64,000 nt of DNA from SIBU01 sp964430335 (lineage in GTDB: Bacteria > Patescibacteriota > Minisyncoccia > Phycocordibacterales > SIBU01), in the NCBI GenBank assembly GCA_964430335.1, contig CAYSEN010000003.1, positions 1 through 64,000 on the forward strand, written 5' to 3'. The notes below the pieces were generated by a model that saw only the letters and a program-made list of their open reading frames with translations, ran no database searches and had not been told where the DNA came from. Below are positions 44,516 through 52,958 of this stretch, piece after piece; the first letter of the stretch is position 1; every line of letters starts with the position of its first letter. Made by a program: the position numbers and the translations under genes.

Positions 44516-45769
44516 GTGAATAAAGCTGAGACTCCAAATAAAAAGCTACTAAGTAATGCCAAATTGCCCGATTCTCCTGGGGTCTATTTCTTCCTGGGCG
44601 ATCGACGACAGATTCTCTACATTGGCAGAGCTACGTCACTTAAAGATAGAGTGAAAAGTTACTTTAGTAGTGATCTTTTAGAGACAAGAGGTCCTCAGAT
44701 TGTGGATATGGTTGCTAAAGCCAAAAAGATTGATTTCCGAAAAACCGACTCAGTACTTGAGGCGATAATTTTAGAAGCAGATCTGATTAAGAAGTTTCAA
44801 CCCGCTCACAACACAAGAGAGAAAGATGATAAAAGTTTTAATTGCGTAGTGATTACAGATGAAGATTTTCCCCAGGTTCTAATTATCCGAAAGCGAGATA
44901 TTGATTTCCCGCAACTAAAAACCAATAACTACAAACTAAAAACAGTATTTGGTCCGTTTACAAGCGGTACTCATCTTAAGGATGCGCTGAAAATTATTAG
45001 GAGAATTTTCCCTTACCACGATGGTAAGTGTGTGCCACTTCAAGGTAAACCATGTTTCAATCGTCAGATCGGACTTTGCCCAGGTGTTTGTACCGGAGAA
45101 ATCTCACAGAAGGAATATGGAAAAATTGTTTCAAATATTGAACTATTCTTTTCTGGTAAAAAAAATCAAATTATAAAAAAGCTTGAATTAGAGATGAAGG
45201 GTTATGCCAAAAAAAGGGAATTCGAGAGAGCACAGCAAGTCAAAACAACCATTTTCGCTTTAAAGCATATTCAAGACATTTCTTTAGTAAATAGTGGTGA
45301 TAATTCGATTTCAAAAACGAGCGATTTTAGAATTGAAGCGTATGACGTCGCGCATATTTCTGGTACAGATGTTGTAGGTGTAATGACTGTCGTGGAAGAA
45401 GGTTTTCCTAAAAAATCTGATTATCGAAAATTTAAAATTAGAGGAGGTTTTGGGAACAACGATGTGGCCAGTCTAAAAGAGGTTATTGAGAGAAGGTTTA
45501 ATCACACCGAGTGGCCTTTACCTAAACTCATAGTGGCTGATGGTAGTGATGTACAGAAAAATACAATCGAGGAGGTTCTGCATAAAGGCGGCCTAAATAT
45601 TCCGGTAGTAGCGGTAACTAAGAACGAAAGACACAGACCGGAAAAAATTATTGGTGATGATAAATTGGTTAGGGAATTTGAAAAATCAATTCTACTAGCA
45701 AATTCTGAGGCTCATAGATTTGCAATCACATTCCACCGAGCAAGAAGAGACTCTAGATATAGTTTTTAA
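44516..45769 (+). CDS. uvrC: UvrABC excision nuclease subunit C, short form
   Basis: Makes the two incisions in nucleotide excision repair. GTG start at 44516. 417 residues against about 600 in most bacteria. GIY-YIG nuclease at the N terminus (PGVYFFLGDRRQILYIGRA), the Cys cluster CVPLQGKPCFNRQIGLCPGVC, a UVR motif (KKREFERAQQVKTTI), and the RNase H-like endonuclease core (AYDVAHISGTDVVG ... LIVADG). The C-terminal tandem HhH domain is missing; the protein ends at ITFHRARRDSRYSF. Residues 136-147 (QLKTNNYKLKTV) come from the same repeat seen in trmD. Confidence 0.9.
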   Translation: MNKAETPNKKLLSNAKLPDSPGVYFFLGDRRQILYIGRATSLKDRVKSYFSSDLLETRGPQIVDMVAKAKKIDFRKTDSVLEAIILEADLIKKFQPAHNTREKDDKSFNCVVITDEDFPQVLIIRKRDIDFPQLKTNNYKLKTVFGPFTSGTHLKDALKIIRRIFPYHDGKCVPLQGKPCFNRQIGLCPGVCTGEISQKEYGKIVSNIELFFSGKKNQIIKKLELEMKGYAKKREFERAQQVKTTIFALKHIQDISLVNSGDNSISKTSDFRIEAYDVAHISGTDVVGVMTVVEEGFPKKSDYRKFKIRGGFGNNDVASLKEVIERRFNHTEWPLPKLIVADGSDVQKNTIEEVLHKGGLNIPVVAVTKNERHRPEKIIGDDKLVREFEKSILLANSEAHRFAITFHRARRDSRYSF

Positions 45770-45770
45770 T

Positions 45771-45805
45771 AATCTAACTGCAACACTCAGTGTCGCAGTT
45801 AGATT
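45771..45805 (+). terminator. Repeated hairpin after uvrC
   Basis: CTAACTGCAACACTCAGTGT with its complementary right arm, a near-perfect palindrome whose core AACACTCAGTGT is shared with 13272-13305. It could act as a terminator, but the T tract is weak. Confidence 0.5.
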
Positions 45806-45857
45806 GGAGTTTGAAGATGGTTTAATCTGTCTAATAATTTTGTGTTACAATATTTGC

Positions 45858-46841
45858 ATGTCGTTGCGCTCTAAAATAAGAGTCGGTGTAGTACGTGGAG
45901 GACCTTCTAAAGAACACGAAGTTTCGATTAAAACTGGCGCTCATGTTTTAAAACATTTACCTGAGGACTATATTCCGGTTGATATTTTTATAGACAAAAA
46001 CGGTGTTTGGCATTTACAAGGAGTTGAAAAACCGATTGATAAAATTTTGAGCAATGTCGATGTGATTTTTAACGCATCACACGGAGAATTTGGAGAGGAT
46101 GGAAAACTTTCAAGAATTTTAGACATGTTCCACGTCCCTTATACTGGTTCAAAACATCTTTCTTCGGTTTTCGCCATGCACAAGGAACACAGTAAGAATT
46201 TTCTTAAAGCTCAAGGTATCAAAACTCCATTTCATAAAGTTTTGAAGAACGATGATCCTATCAGAAAGAACCTAATGGGATTATGGAGAACGATTCTAAA
46301 TCCATCTGTAATTAAACCAATGACCTCGGGTTCGTCGGTCGGCGTTTCAGTGGTCAGAAATTTTGTAGATTTGGAGAAGGCTTTAAATGAGGCTTTCGAA
46401 CATTCAGATAAGATTTTAATTGAGGAGTATATTAGAGGAAGAGAGGCTACCTGTGGTGTTGTCGACTCTTACAGGGGCGAGGATGTTTATGCACTTTTCC
46501 CAGTGGAGGTTGTGTTGCCTGAAAGTTCGAGTTTCCATGATTATGACGCAAAGTACGGAGGAAAAACCAAGTATGTAGCTCCTGGTAGGTTTTCGGAAAT
46601 AGAAAAATACAATATTCAGGAAATGGCAAAAAAGGTACATAAGTCACTTGGCCTTAGACACTACTCCAGATCCGATTTTATCGTGTCGCCAACCAGGGGT
46701 GTTTTCTTTCTTGAGGTCAATAGTTTGCCATATTTAGCAAAGGATTCAGCATATGTCGGGGCACTAAATTCAAATGGTATGGAATTCTCTCACTTTTTAG
46801 ATCATGTTATTAGACTTGCTTTAAAGTCACATTCTAGATAA
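45858..46841 (+). CDS. ddl: D-alanine--D-alanine ligase
   Basis: Joins two D-Ala for the peptidoglycan stem peptide. 327 residues from the ATG at 45858. VRGGPSKEHEVSIKTG at the N terminus, ATP-grasp core with KPMTSGSSVGVSVV, EEYIRGREATCGVV, and the metal loop VFFLEVNSLPYLAKDSAY (most relatives have EVNTLPG). TACAAT ends 6 nt before the ATG, so the transcript is probably leaderless. Works with Alr in this window. Confidence 0.92.
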   Translation: MSLRSKIRVGVVRGGPSKEHEVSIKTGAHVLKHLPEDYIPVDIFIDKNGVWHLQGVEKPIDKILSNVDVIFNASHGEFGEDGKLSRILDMFHVPYTGSKHLSSVFAMHKEHSKNFLKAQGIKTPFHKVLKNDDPIRKNLMGLWRTILNPSVIKPMTSGSSVGVSVVRNFVDLEKALNEAFEHSDKILIEEYIRGREATCGVVDSYRGEDVYALFPVEVVLPESSSFHDYDAKYGGKTKYVAPGRFSEIEKYNIQEMAKKVHKSLGLRHYSRSDFIVSPTRGVFFLEVNSLPYLAKDSAYVGALNSNGMEFSHFLDHVIRLALKSHSR

Positions 46842-46858
46842 TATCTTAAACGAAGTAC

Positions 46859-46932
46859 GGGCCCTTAGCTCATCTGGCTAGAGCGCCTCATTTGCAATGA
46901 GGAGGTGGCAGGTTCGAGTCCTGTAGGGTCCA
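46859..46932 (+). tRNA. tRNA-Ala (TGC)
   Basis: Acceptor GGGCCCT pairs with AGGGTCC and includes the G3-U70 pair that defines tRNA-Ala. Anticodon loop TTTGCAA gives TGC. Discriminator A at 46932, no CCA. It starts 18 nt after the ddl stop. Confidence 0.95.
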
Positions 46933-47165
46933 CAACGAAAACGCCGAAAGGCGTTTTTTCGTTGTGGACCCTAAGCAGAGTTTGGGAAACTCTGCGTCAG
47001 GACTCGAAAACCTGTGATAGTTTTTGTGAGCTGTGCGAAACAAAAACAGAACAGGTGTACAGAATCTGTAAGATTCGAGATTCCTGTATTGAAACATTAC
47101 GCCTTAAAAAATTTAAAGAATGTGGCGGATTTAGCAAAAAGATAATTCTTGACACGACTGAGGAG
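46933..47165 (+). repeat. tRNA-Ala(TGC) tail element
   Basis: The tRNA 3' acceptor runs into a long hairpin: AGGGTCCACAACGAAAACGC (from 46925) pairs, through a GAAA loop, with GGCGTTTTTTCGTTGTGGACCCT (ending 46971). A hairpin GCAGAGTTT/AAACTCTGC follows, then antisense T-arm CAGGACTCGAA, and a stem ACCTGT/ACAGGT. The GTACAG box (47057-47062), hairpin AATC-TGTAA-GATT (47063-47075) and CGAGATTCCTGT resembling the T-arm complete the element. The order of parts is as in the tRNA-Leu tail. Confidence 0.75.
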
Positions 47166-47250
47166 TAGAGATTTTCGCTACCTGCTGTATTATTAATTGG
47201 TACTTTTTTGTTATACAATATATTCAAGTTTAATATTATAAAGTAAAAAA

Positions 47251-47970
47251 ATGGATACAATTCAAGCGCAAAACTACATCAGCAAAAGACGCTCTGAAGG
47301 TGCAACTGATGGAACAATTTTTGATGAGTTGGTTTCAAATGGATGGGATAAAAATACGGTTTCAGGTCTTGTTTTTGGAAACACAAGTAATCTTCCTCCA
47401 AAGCCAAGTCCAACAGTAGCGAACTCAGCACCTGTTTTTCCACAAGATCTTCAAGTGGTTAGTACCAAAGGAGGATCTGAACAGACCCGTATGGGAATTT
47501 TGACGGCCTTTTTGAGCTCGTCTTTAATGGTTGTCGCTTATTCTCTTTCTCGAATAGCTAATATTGTCTTAGAAAAAATCTTTGGTTGGGGACCAAAACC
47601 CTCAATATTTGGAGGTGCTTCATCGATAGACAACACAGGCGAGGTAATTGTTTGGTATGTCTCTATTTGTATTCCTGTCTCAATCGTTGCCGTTTTTTGC
47701 TACCGTATTCTTAATAAGAAATTAATTGAAAATCCCGTCTTGGCGGATGATATCTATTATAGAAAAAATATTAGGTCTGCTCTAAAGTTTTCTTTGGCCA
47801 TAGTCATCATTTCTTTGATAATTGTTATATACCAAACACTGATTACCTTTACAAACAATAGTGCTGGAATATTCGACAAATACAGCGTTCTTGGCTGGTC
47901 AACAAAATTGGTATTATTCTCATTAACTAGTGTTATTTTTTGGAATTTTTCTAAAAAATCCAGCAAATAA
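47251..47970 (+). CDS. Membrane protein with N-terminal helical domain, function unknown
   Basis: 239 residues. The N-terminal 50 residues (YISKRRSEGATDGTIFDELVSNGWDKNTVSGLV) form a helical repeat-like domain common in small CPR membrane proteins. A Pro-rich linker and about four membrane helices follow. Related in layout to the DUF5671-like protein at 58592. Not assigned to a pathway. Confidence 0.7.
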   Translation: MDTIQAQNYISKRRSEGATDGTIFDELVSNGWDKNTVSGLVFGNTSNLPPKPSPTVANSAPVFPQDLQVVSTKGGSEQTRMGILTAFLSSSLMVVAYSLSRIANIVLEKIFGWGPKPSIFGGASSIDNTGEVIVWYVSICIPVSIVAVFCYRILNKKLIENPVLADDIYYRKNIRSALKFSLAIVIISLIIVIYQTLITFTNNSAGIFDKYSVLGWSTKLVLFSLTSVIFWNFSKKSSK

Positions 47971-48026
47971 TAGGGGCGATTTGATAAGACAATTGGATAC
48001 TGGTACTATTTCCCGTAATTAATTAC

Positions 48027-48097
48027 GGGCCTATAGTCTAGTAGTACGACGCGTCATTCGCATTGACGAGGCGGGGGTGCGATTCCCCCTAGGTCCA
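48027..48097 (+). tRNA. tRNA-Ala (CGC)
   Basis: Acceptor GGGCCTA pairs with TAGGTCC with G3-U70. Anticodon stem CGTCA/TGACG encloses TTCGCAT, anticodon CGC. The T-arm GGGGGTGCGATTCCCCC is standard. Discriminator A at 48097, no CCA. Confidence 0.92.
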
Positions 48098-48480
48098 CAT
48101 GAGTCTGCGAAATGTGGACCTAGAGCAAGACAACTGCTTGTCTTGCGTGGGGGAATCGCAAAGCTTCTCCCTTATCGAGTCTTCGAGATGGGAAAGCTGT
48201 ACTGAAACTGTAAGTTTCAATTCCCCATGCAAGGTAACTGCTTGTCTTGCGTGGGGAATCGCACAGCGGAGTCATATTTTTCAAGCATGAAAAATAGACG
48301 AGCTGGTGCCCAGACCTAGACGAGTGACGGCGAGTCTAGAGTCGCGGGCGATTCTCACTAACTTTGATCGAGAAATTTTACCAGCGACTCTTAGTAAAAT
48401 ACTCCTGACCACCGATTCCGACCCGCAATCTACTTAGTGACTCGTGGTACACAACGAGAGCATTACTAACACTTATTCCT
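48098..48480 (+). repeat. tRNA-Ala(CGC) tail elements
   Basis: No gene in 380 nt. The acceptor TAGGTCCACAT pairs with ATGTGGACCTA just downstream. Then come a hairpin GCAAGACA/TGTCTTGC, antisense T-arm GGGGGAATCGCA, a stem AGCTT...AAGCT, and GTACTG (48199-48204). The hairpin AAAC-TGTAA-GTTT (48205-48217) and ATTCCCC (sense T-arm) follow. A second round has AAGGTAA/TTGTCTT and antisense T-arm, then AGC-GGA-GTC [hairpin] GAC-GA-GCT-GGTGCCCAG. The last 180 nt hold further hairpins (CTAGAC/GTCTAG, ATTTTAC/GTAAAAT). Confidence 0.7.
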
Positions 48481-48518
48481 CTGTGCTCTTTATCCCCAAT
48501 TTCGTATATAATATCTGA

Positions 48519-49043
48519 ATGAGTGGAAAAGCCACAAAAATAGTCTTAGCTGTAATTTTGTGTTTCGGCATACTGTTTGCCTACTATAAAATCTCCAATT
48601 CAGGAAACACAACCTATGTGAGCGCAAGATATAATTATAGTTTCGAGTATCCGAAAAGTTGGAAGCTGTTTGATTCTGGAAAGGCAAGTCGAGAATCTGA
48701 AGCGGTCTCAGTCTATGATGGCCCAAACCGATTTACCATTATTCATTACACAAATGCAAAGAATTACGCTCCAGATGAGTGGTACAGAAGAGATATGTAT
48801 GAAAAATTAGGCGATGGAAATTATCCTTATCCCAAGGCTATTGTTCTTTCAGAAGGCGTGACGACTTTTAGCAATTTACCCGCCTACAAAGTGATGACAA
48901 ATGACGCCGGCCTAAGTTACGATTATTTTATCAGCAAGGGAAAAGATTTTTATGTATTAAGTTTTGAGAGGTATGATGGAGAAAAAATATCTAAAACTCA
49001 GCTAGTATTTGACCAGATTGAAAAGACTTTCAGTTTCAAATAA
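48519..49043 (+). CDS. Membrane-anchored PsbP-like protein, function unknown
   Basis: 174 residues. N-terminal helix (IVLAVILCFGILFAYY) then a soluble domain starting YVSARYNYSFEYPKSWKL, a pattern seen in PsbP/Mog1-like extracytoplasmic domains. TATAAT ends 6 nt before the ATG, so the message is likely leaderless. It is followed 6 nt later by an ABC exporter and may be part of its transcript. Confidence 0.65.
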   Translation: MSGKATKIVLAVILCFGILFAYYKISNSGNTTYVSARYNYSFEYPKSWKLFDSGKASRESEAVSVYDGPNRFTIIHYTNAKNYAPDEWYRRDMYEKLGDGNYPYPKAIVLSEGVTTFSNLPAYKVMTNDAGLSYDYFISKGKDFYVLSFERYDGEKISKTQLVFDQIEKTFSFK

Positions 49044-49049
49044 AAACTC

Positions 49050-50861
49050 ATGAATAACACAAATAAAACAAAACTCGAGCAATCCAAGTATGGAATCGAG
49101 GTCAGTAATTTTGAGGTCATTAAAGCCTATTGGAAAGGGGCTAAAACATTTTTGCCGTCTATAGTGATTATTGTTTTCGGCATAGTGATGGCAAGGATTG
49201 CCGAAGTCGCTGTTCCAATTTATTACAAGAAATTTTTCGATCTTCTGTCTGCAGGCGGAGATCCATTTTTGCTTGGGCCTTCACTTACAAAAATTGTAGT
49301 TTTTATTTTTACCTTAAATATGATCGTTTGGTTTGGTTACCGAGCCACCTCATTTTTCATCACGTATTTCCAAAGTTCACTTATGGCGAAATTGCGCCAG
49401 CAGGCTTTCGACTACATGATCGATCATTCGTATTCTTTTTACGCCAATAGTTTCACCGGCTCTCTTGTTCAAAGAGTGAACCGTTTTGCTAGAGCGTCTG
49501 AGGTTTTGTCTGATCGAATTATCTTTAGTGTTATCCCGCTCATCATTCAGATTTCAGGAAGTATTATTGTTTTGTGGTTCAATAACCACTTTATAACCTA
49601 CGTTTTAATGGTGGCAGTTTTTGTGTTCCTGATTTTCAATTTCTATTTCGCTAAGTGGAAAATGAAATACGATACAAAGCGAGCCTCTATGGACTCATTT
49701 GCCACGGGCGTTCTTTCTGATTCCATTGCCAATCAAAATACTATTCAGCTCTTTACCGGGAGCAAATATGAATCCGGCTACTACAAAGAGGTTACAAATG
49801 ATCAGGCCAAGATTACAAGAACAGTTTGGGATCTAAACAATGTCCTTGAGCTGGTGCTTTCCTTCGTAATTTTCCTAATTGAGTTTCTACTTTTCTACTA
49901 CGCGATCAAGTACTGGCAGGTAGGGACAATTTCGGTTGGTACTTTTGTGCTGATACAGGTTTACCTGTTCGGTATCGGCTCTCGTTTGTGGGACTTCAGT
50001 CGAGTTATCAGGGATATAAATGAATCATTTACAGACGCCAGAGAAATGGTTGAGATTTTGAAACTACCTCACGGCATTAAGGATGTAAAAAACGCCAAGT
50101 CATTAAATGTTACAGAAGGTGAAATCAACTTTGAAAACGTCTGTTTTAATTTTTCAGATTCAAGACCCGTGCTCAAAGATATAAATCTGGTTATAAAACC
50201 TGGTGAAAAAATTGCCCTAATTGGACCATCTGGCGCTGGAAAATCCACTTTCGTAAAATTACTTTTTAGAATGTACGACATTGTGTCCGGTGCAATTAGA
50301 ATTGACGGTCAGGATATTGGAAAAGTGACTCAGGAAAGTTTGAGACATAATTTGAGTTTGGTACCACAGGATCCAATTCTTTTCCACAGGACACTTCTTG
50401 AAAATATTCGATACGGCAGAAGAGATGCGACCGATGAAGAAGTTTACGAGGCTGGGAGATTGGCACATTGTGATGAATTCGCAAGGGGATTAAAAGATGG
50501 TTATGGAACTTATGTTGGAGAAAGAGGAGTAAAACTTTCTGGAGGTGAAAGACAAAGAGTGGCAATCGCTAGAGCTATTTTGAAGAATGCACCAATTTTG
50601 GTACTCGATGAAGCCACATCGAGTCTTGATTCGCATTCCGAATCCTTAATACAAGATGCTCTCGACAAATTGATGAAGGGAAAAACTACTATTGTAATCG
50701 CGCACCGACTTTCTACAATTCGAAAAATGGACAGGATTATTGTTGTTGAAAAGGGAAATATAGTAGAGGAGGGTAGCCATGATGAGCTACTGAAGAATAA
50801 CTCTAGTTTGTATAAAAAACTCTGGGATCTTCAGGCCGGAGGTTTTGTGGAGGGAGAATAA
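49050..50861 (+). CDS. ABC exporter, fused membrane and ATPase domains
   Basis: 603 residues, a half transporter that should work as a dimer. Six membrane helices (about 25-330), then a nucleotide-binding domain with Walker A GPSGAGKST, the Q-loop region LVPQDPILFH, signature LSGGERQRVAIARAI, Walker B ILVLDEATSSLD and the H-loop IAHRLSTI. Similar to the MsbA/lipid and drug exporter group, but the substrate cannot be told from sequence. It starts an envelope cluster with reductase, DedA and glycosyltransferase genes. Confidence 0.9.
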   Translation: MNNTNKTKLEQSKYGIEVSNFEVIKAYWKGAKTFLPSIVIIVFGIVMARIAEVAVPIYYKKFFDLLSAGGDPFLLGPSLTKIVVFIFTLNMIVWFGYRATSFFITYFQSSLMAKLRQQAFDYMIDHSYSFYANSFTGSLVQRVNRFARASEVLSDRIIFSVIPLIIQISGSIIVLWFNNHFITYVLMVAVFVFLIFNFYFAKWKMKYDTKRASMDSFATGVLSDSIANQNTIQLFTGSKYESGYYKEVTNDQAKITRTVWDLNNVLELVLSFVIFLIEFLLFYYAIKYWQVGTISVGTFVLIQVYLFGIGSRLWDFSRVIRDINESFTDAREMVEILKLPHGIKDVKNAKSLNVTEGEINFENVCFNFSDSRPVLKDINLVIKPGEKIALIGPSGAGKSTFVKLLFRMYDIVSGAIRIDGQDIGKVTQESLRHNLSLVPQDPILFHRTLLENIRYGRRDATDEEVYEAGRLAHCDEFARGLKDGYGTYVGERGVKLSGGERQRVAIARAILKNAPILVLDEATSSLDSHSESLIQDALDKLMKGKTTIVIAHRLSTIRKMDRIIVVEKGNIVEEGSHDELLKNNSSLYKKLWDLQAGGFVEGE

Positions 50862-50865
50862 AAAC

Positions 50866-51579
50866 ATGTCTCAGTACTTAACTCGATTCGTATCAAGCAA
50901 GAAGATTGCAAAAGATACAATATTTTTTACTTTTGAAAAACCTGCTGGATTTTCTTATTTGGCTGGACAGTGTGTAGATGTCACGATTCTAAAACCAAAG
51001 TATGAAGATGATAGAGGAGACACTCGTAGTGTCACGTTGGTTTCTGCACCAAAAGATTTACACATTGCTATCGCTATGAGAATGAGAGACAGTGCCTTTA
51101 AGAAAAATCTGAACAGTTTGGCGTTAGGAGACAATATTAAAATCGACGGTCCGTATGGATCTTTTACTTACAATAAAAGTGAGGCCTGGGAGCCTGTATT
51201 TATAGCCGGTGGAATTGGTATTACTCCAGTAATCAGTATCCTCTCAGAATTGGGCGATAATTTTTTCGAAAAAATCACTTTGCTATATTCAAATCGAGAT
51301 CTGGAAAGTTTCGCTTTTTTGGAGGAACTTAAATCTAAGGCACAGGATAATGAAAATTTTAAATTAGTCACGACAATCACATCCCAAAAAGCGCATAATT
51401 GGGATGGGCCATCTGGTAGGATAGACTGTGCTTTTTTAAAAAGGCATGTTAAGGGTCTAGATAAAAAAATTTTTTACATTTCCGGTTCAGTTGATTTTGT
51501 TGTTGGCATTAGGAATTTACTGCTTGATATGGGAATTTTTGACGACAATATAAGGACAGATGAGATGGCCGGTTATTAG
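50866..51579 (+). CDS. Ferredoxin--NADP reductase-like flavoprotein
   Basis: 237 residues from MSQYLTRFVSSKKIAKDT. FAD-binding barrel with DTRSVTLVSAPKD, where the family motif is RxYS, and an NAD(P)-binding domain with FIAGGIGITPVISIL. No N-terminal Fe-S domain. It may pass electrons to an unknown partner. Overlaps the context of the ABC exporter by 4 nt of intergenic space and so is probably co-transcribed. Confidence 0.8.
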   Translation: MSQYLTRFVSSKKIAKDTIFFTFEKPAGFSYLAGQCVDVTILKPKYEDDRGDTRSVTLVSAPKDLHIAIAMRMRDSAFKKNLNSLALGDNIKIDGPYGSFTYNKSEAWEPVFIAGGIGITPVISILSELGDNFFEKITLLYSNRDLESFAFLEELKSKAQDNENFKLVTTITSQKAHNWDGPSGRIDCAFLKRHVKGLDKKIFYISGSVDFVVGIRNLLLDMGIFDDNIRTDEMAGY

Positions 51580-51625
51580 TTTGTAATTGCCACATCTAAG
51601 GTTCGCATTGTATAATTGCTCAATT

Positions 51626-52216
51626 ATGGAAGGAATTTTTGCGACATTCGCAACAACTTTTGTCGCTTATAAATACCCACTACTTTTTCTAGGATCAATT
51701 TTTGAGGGACCGATTGTCATGGTCGCATCTGGTGTGCTACTTCATCTGCCGAATTTCTATCTAATACCTATTTATTTCACTTTGCTTTTTGGAGATTTAA
51801 CTGCTGACATACTATGGTATACGGTTGGAAGAAACTTGGCCGCTCCACTCGTTGCAAAATACGGTTATATTTTCGGAGTGTCAGTAGAGAGGTTCGAAAA
51901 AATGAAAATTGTTTTCAGACGTCACGATTTCAAAATTCTATTTATCTCTAAAATCACGATGGGTTTTGGTTTTGCTATCGGTACAATCGCAGCCGCCGGC
52001 GCTGCTCACGTTCCATTTAAGAAGTTTGTGATTTTTAATTTACTTGGCGGCTTTATATGGACATCAATGCTTATCGCTCTTGGATACTTCTTAGGTCAGC
52101 TTTACAGTGTGATCGCGGACGGGTTTAAGTTGATGTTTATTTTTGCAAGCTGTGTAATTTTGATTTCTCTATTGTACGGCTTCATGTCATTTGTAAAATC
52201 AAAATACAAATTTTAA
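51626..52216 (+). CDS. DedA family membrane protein
   Basis: 196 residues, about five membrane segments. FEGPIVMVASGVL and the SKITMGFGFAIGTIAAAGAA segment resemble the DedA/VTT re-entrant loops, which flip phospholipid carriers such as undecaprenyl phosphate. TATAAT lies 9 nt before the ATG. It is next to two glycosyltransferases, which fits a lipid-carrier role. Confidence 0.78.
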   Translation: MEGIFATFATTFVAYKYPLLFLGSIFEGPIVMVASGVLLHLPNFYLIPIYFTLLFGDLTADILWYTVGRNLAAPLVAKYGYIFGVSVERFEKMKIVFRRHDFKILFISKITMGFGFAIGTIAAAGAAHVPFKKFVIFNLLGGFIWTSMLIALGYFLGQLYSVIADGFKLMFIFASCVILISLLYGFMSFVKSKYKF

Positions 52217-52219
52217 TTT

Positions 52220-52942
52220 ATGATTTCAATAATTATCCCTACGTTGAACGAAGCTTTTGTGATTGGCAAAACCATCAATCACTTAAAGTCGTGTAAGAAT
52301 CATAAAATTGAAGTGATTATTAGCGACGGAAATAGTAAGGACGGCACAATCGAGATTGCAAGGAGACTGGCGGACCAGGTCGTTGTCTATGAGGGCACTA
52401 AAAGGCAGACAATCGCAATGGCGAGGAACTCGGGTGCAAAGGTTGCTCACGGCGATTTTCTGGTTTTTATGGACGCAGATGTTTACATTCCAGATATCGA
52501 TAATTTTTTTACGGAAATTTTGAAGAATTTTGAGAACAGAGAAATGTCGGCGGTCTGCGTCGAGATTAAAGTTCAAAAAGAATTTGAGACGTTTAGCGAT
52601 AAAATAATATTTTCTCTTTTAGCTTTTTCAATTTACCTACAAAATAATATTTTCAAATTTGGCGGAGCGCCAGGGGAATTTCAGATGATAAGAAGTACAG
52701 CCTTTGCGCTTTCAGGAGGTTATCGGGAAGATTTGGTGGCAGGGGAGGATTATGAATTTTTTCACAGATTGTCTAAAAAATTTGGTCAAACGAGATTTGA
52801 TTACTCACTGAAGGTATTTCATCCTGGTCGAAGAGCTCACAAGATAGGTTGGCCAAGGCTTTTGTTTCAGTGGTGGACAAATGGGATCTATATCATGTTA
52901 TTTGGAAAATCCTACAGTAAGGTTTGGAAGGAGATTAGATAA
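52220..52942 (+). CDS. Family 2 glycosyltransferase
   Basis: 240 residues. GT-A fold with SIIIPTLNEAFVIGKTI, VIISDGNSKDG and the metal motif MDADVYIP. A C-terminal hydrophobic stretch could touch the membrane. Donor and acceptor unknown. It is 3 nt after the DedA gene and ends 16 nt before a second GT2 gene. Confidence 0.85.
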   Translation: MISIIIPTLNEAFVIGKTINHLKSCKNHKIEVIISDGNSKDGTIEIARRLADQVVVYEGTKRQTIAMARNSGAKVAHGDFLVFMDADVYIPDIDNFFTEILKNFENREMSAVCVEIKVQKEFETFSDKIIFSLLAFSIYLQNNIFKFGGAPGEFQMIRSTAFALSGGYREDLVAGEDYEFFHRLSKKFGQTRFDYSLKVFHPGRRAHKIGWPRLLFQWWTNGIYIMLFGKSYSKVWKEIR

Positions 52943-52958
52943 TCCTGTAGTGAAAAAT

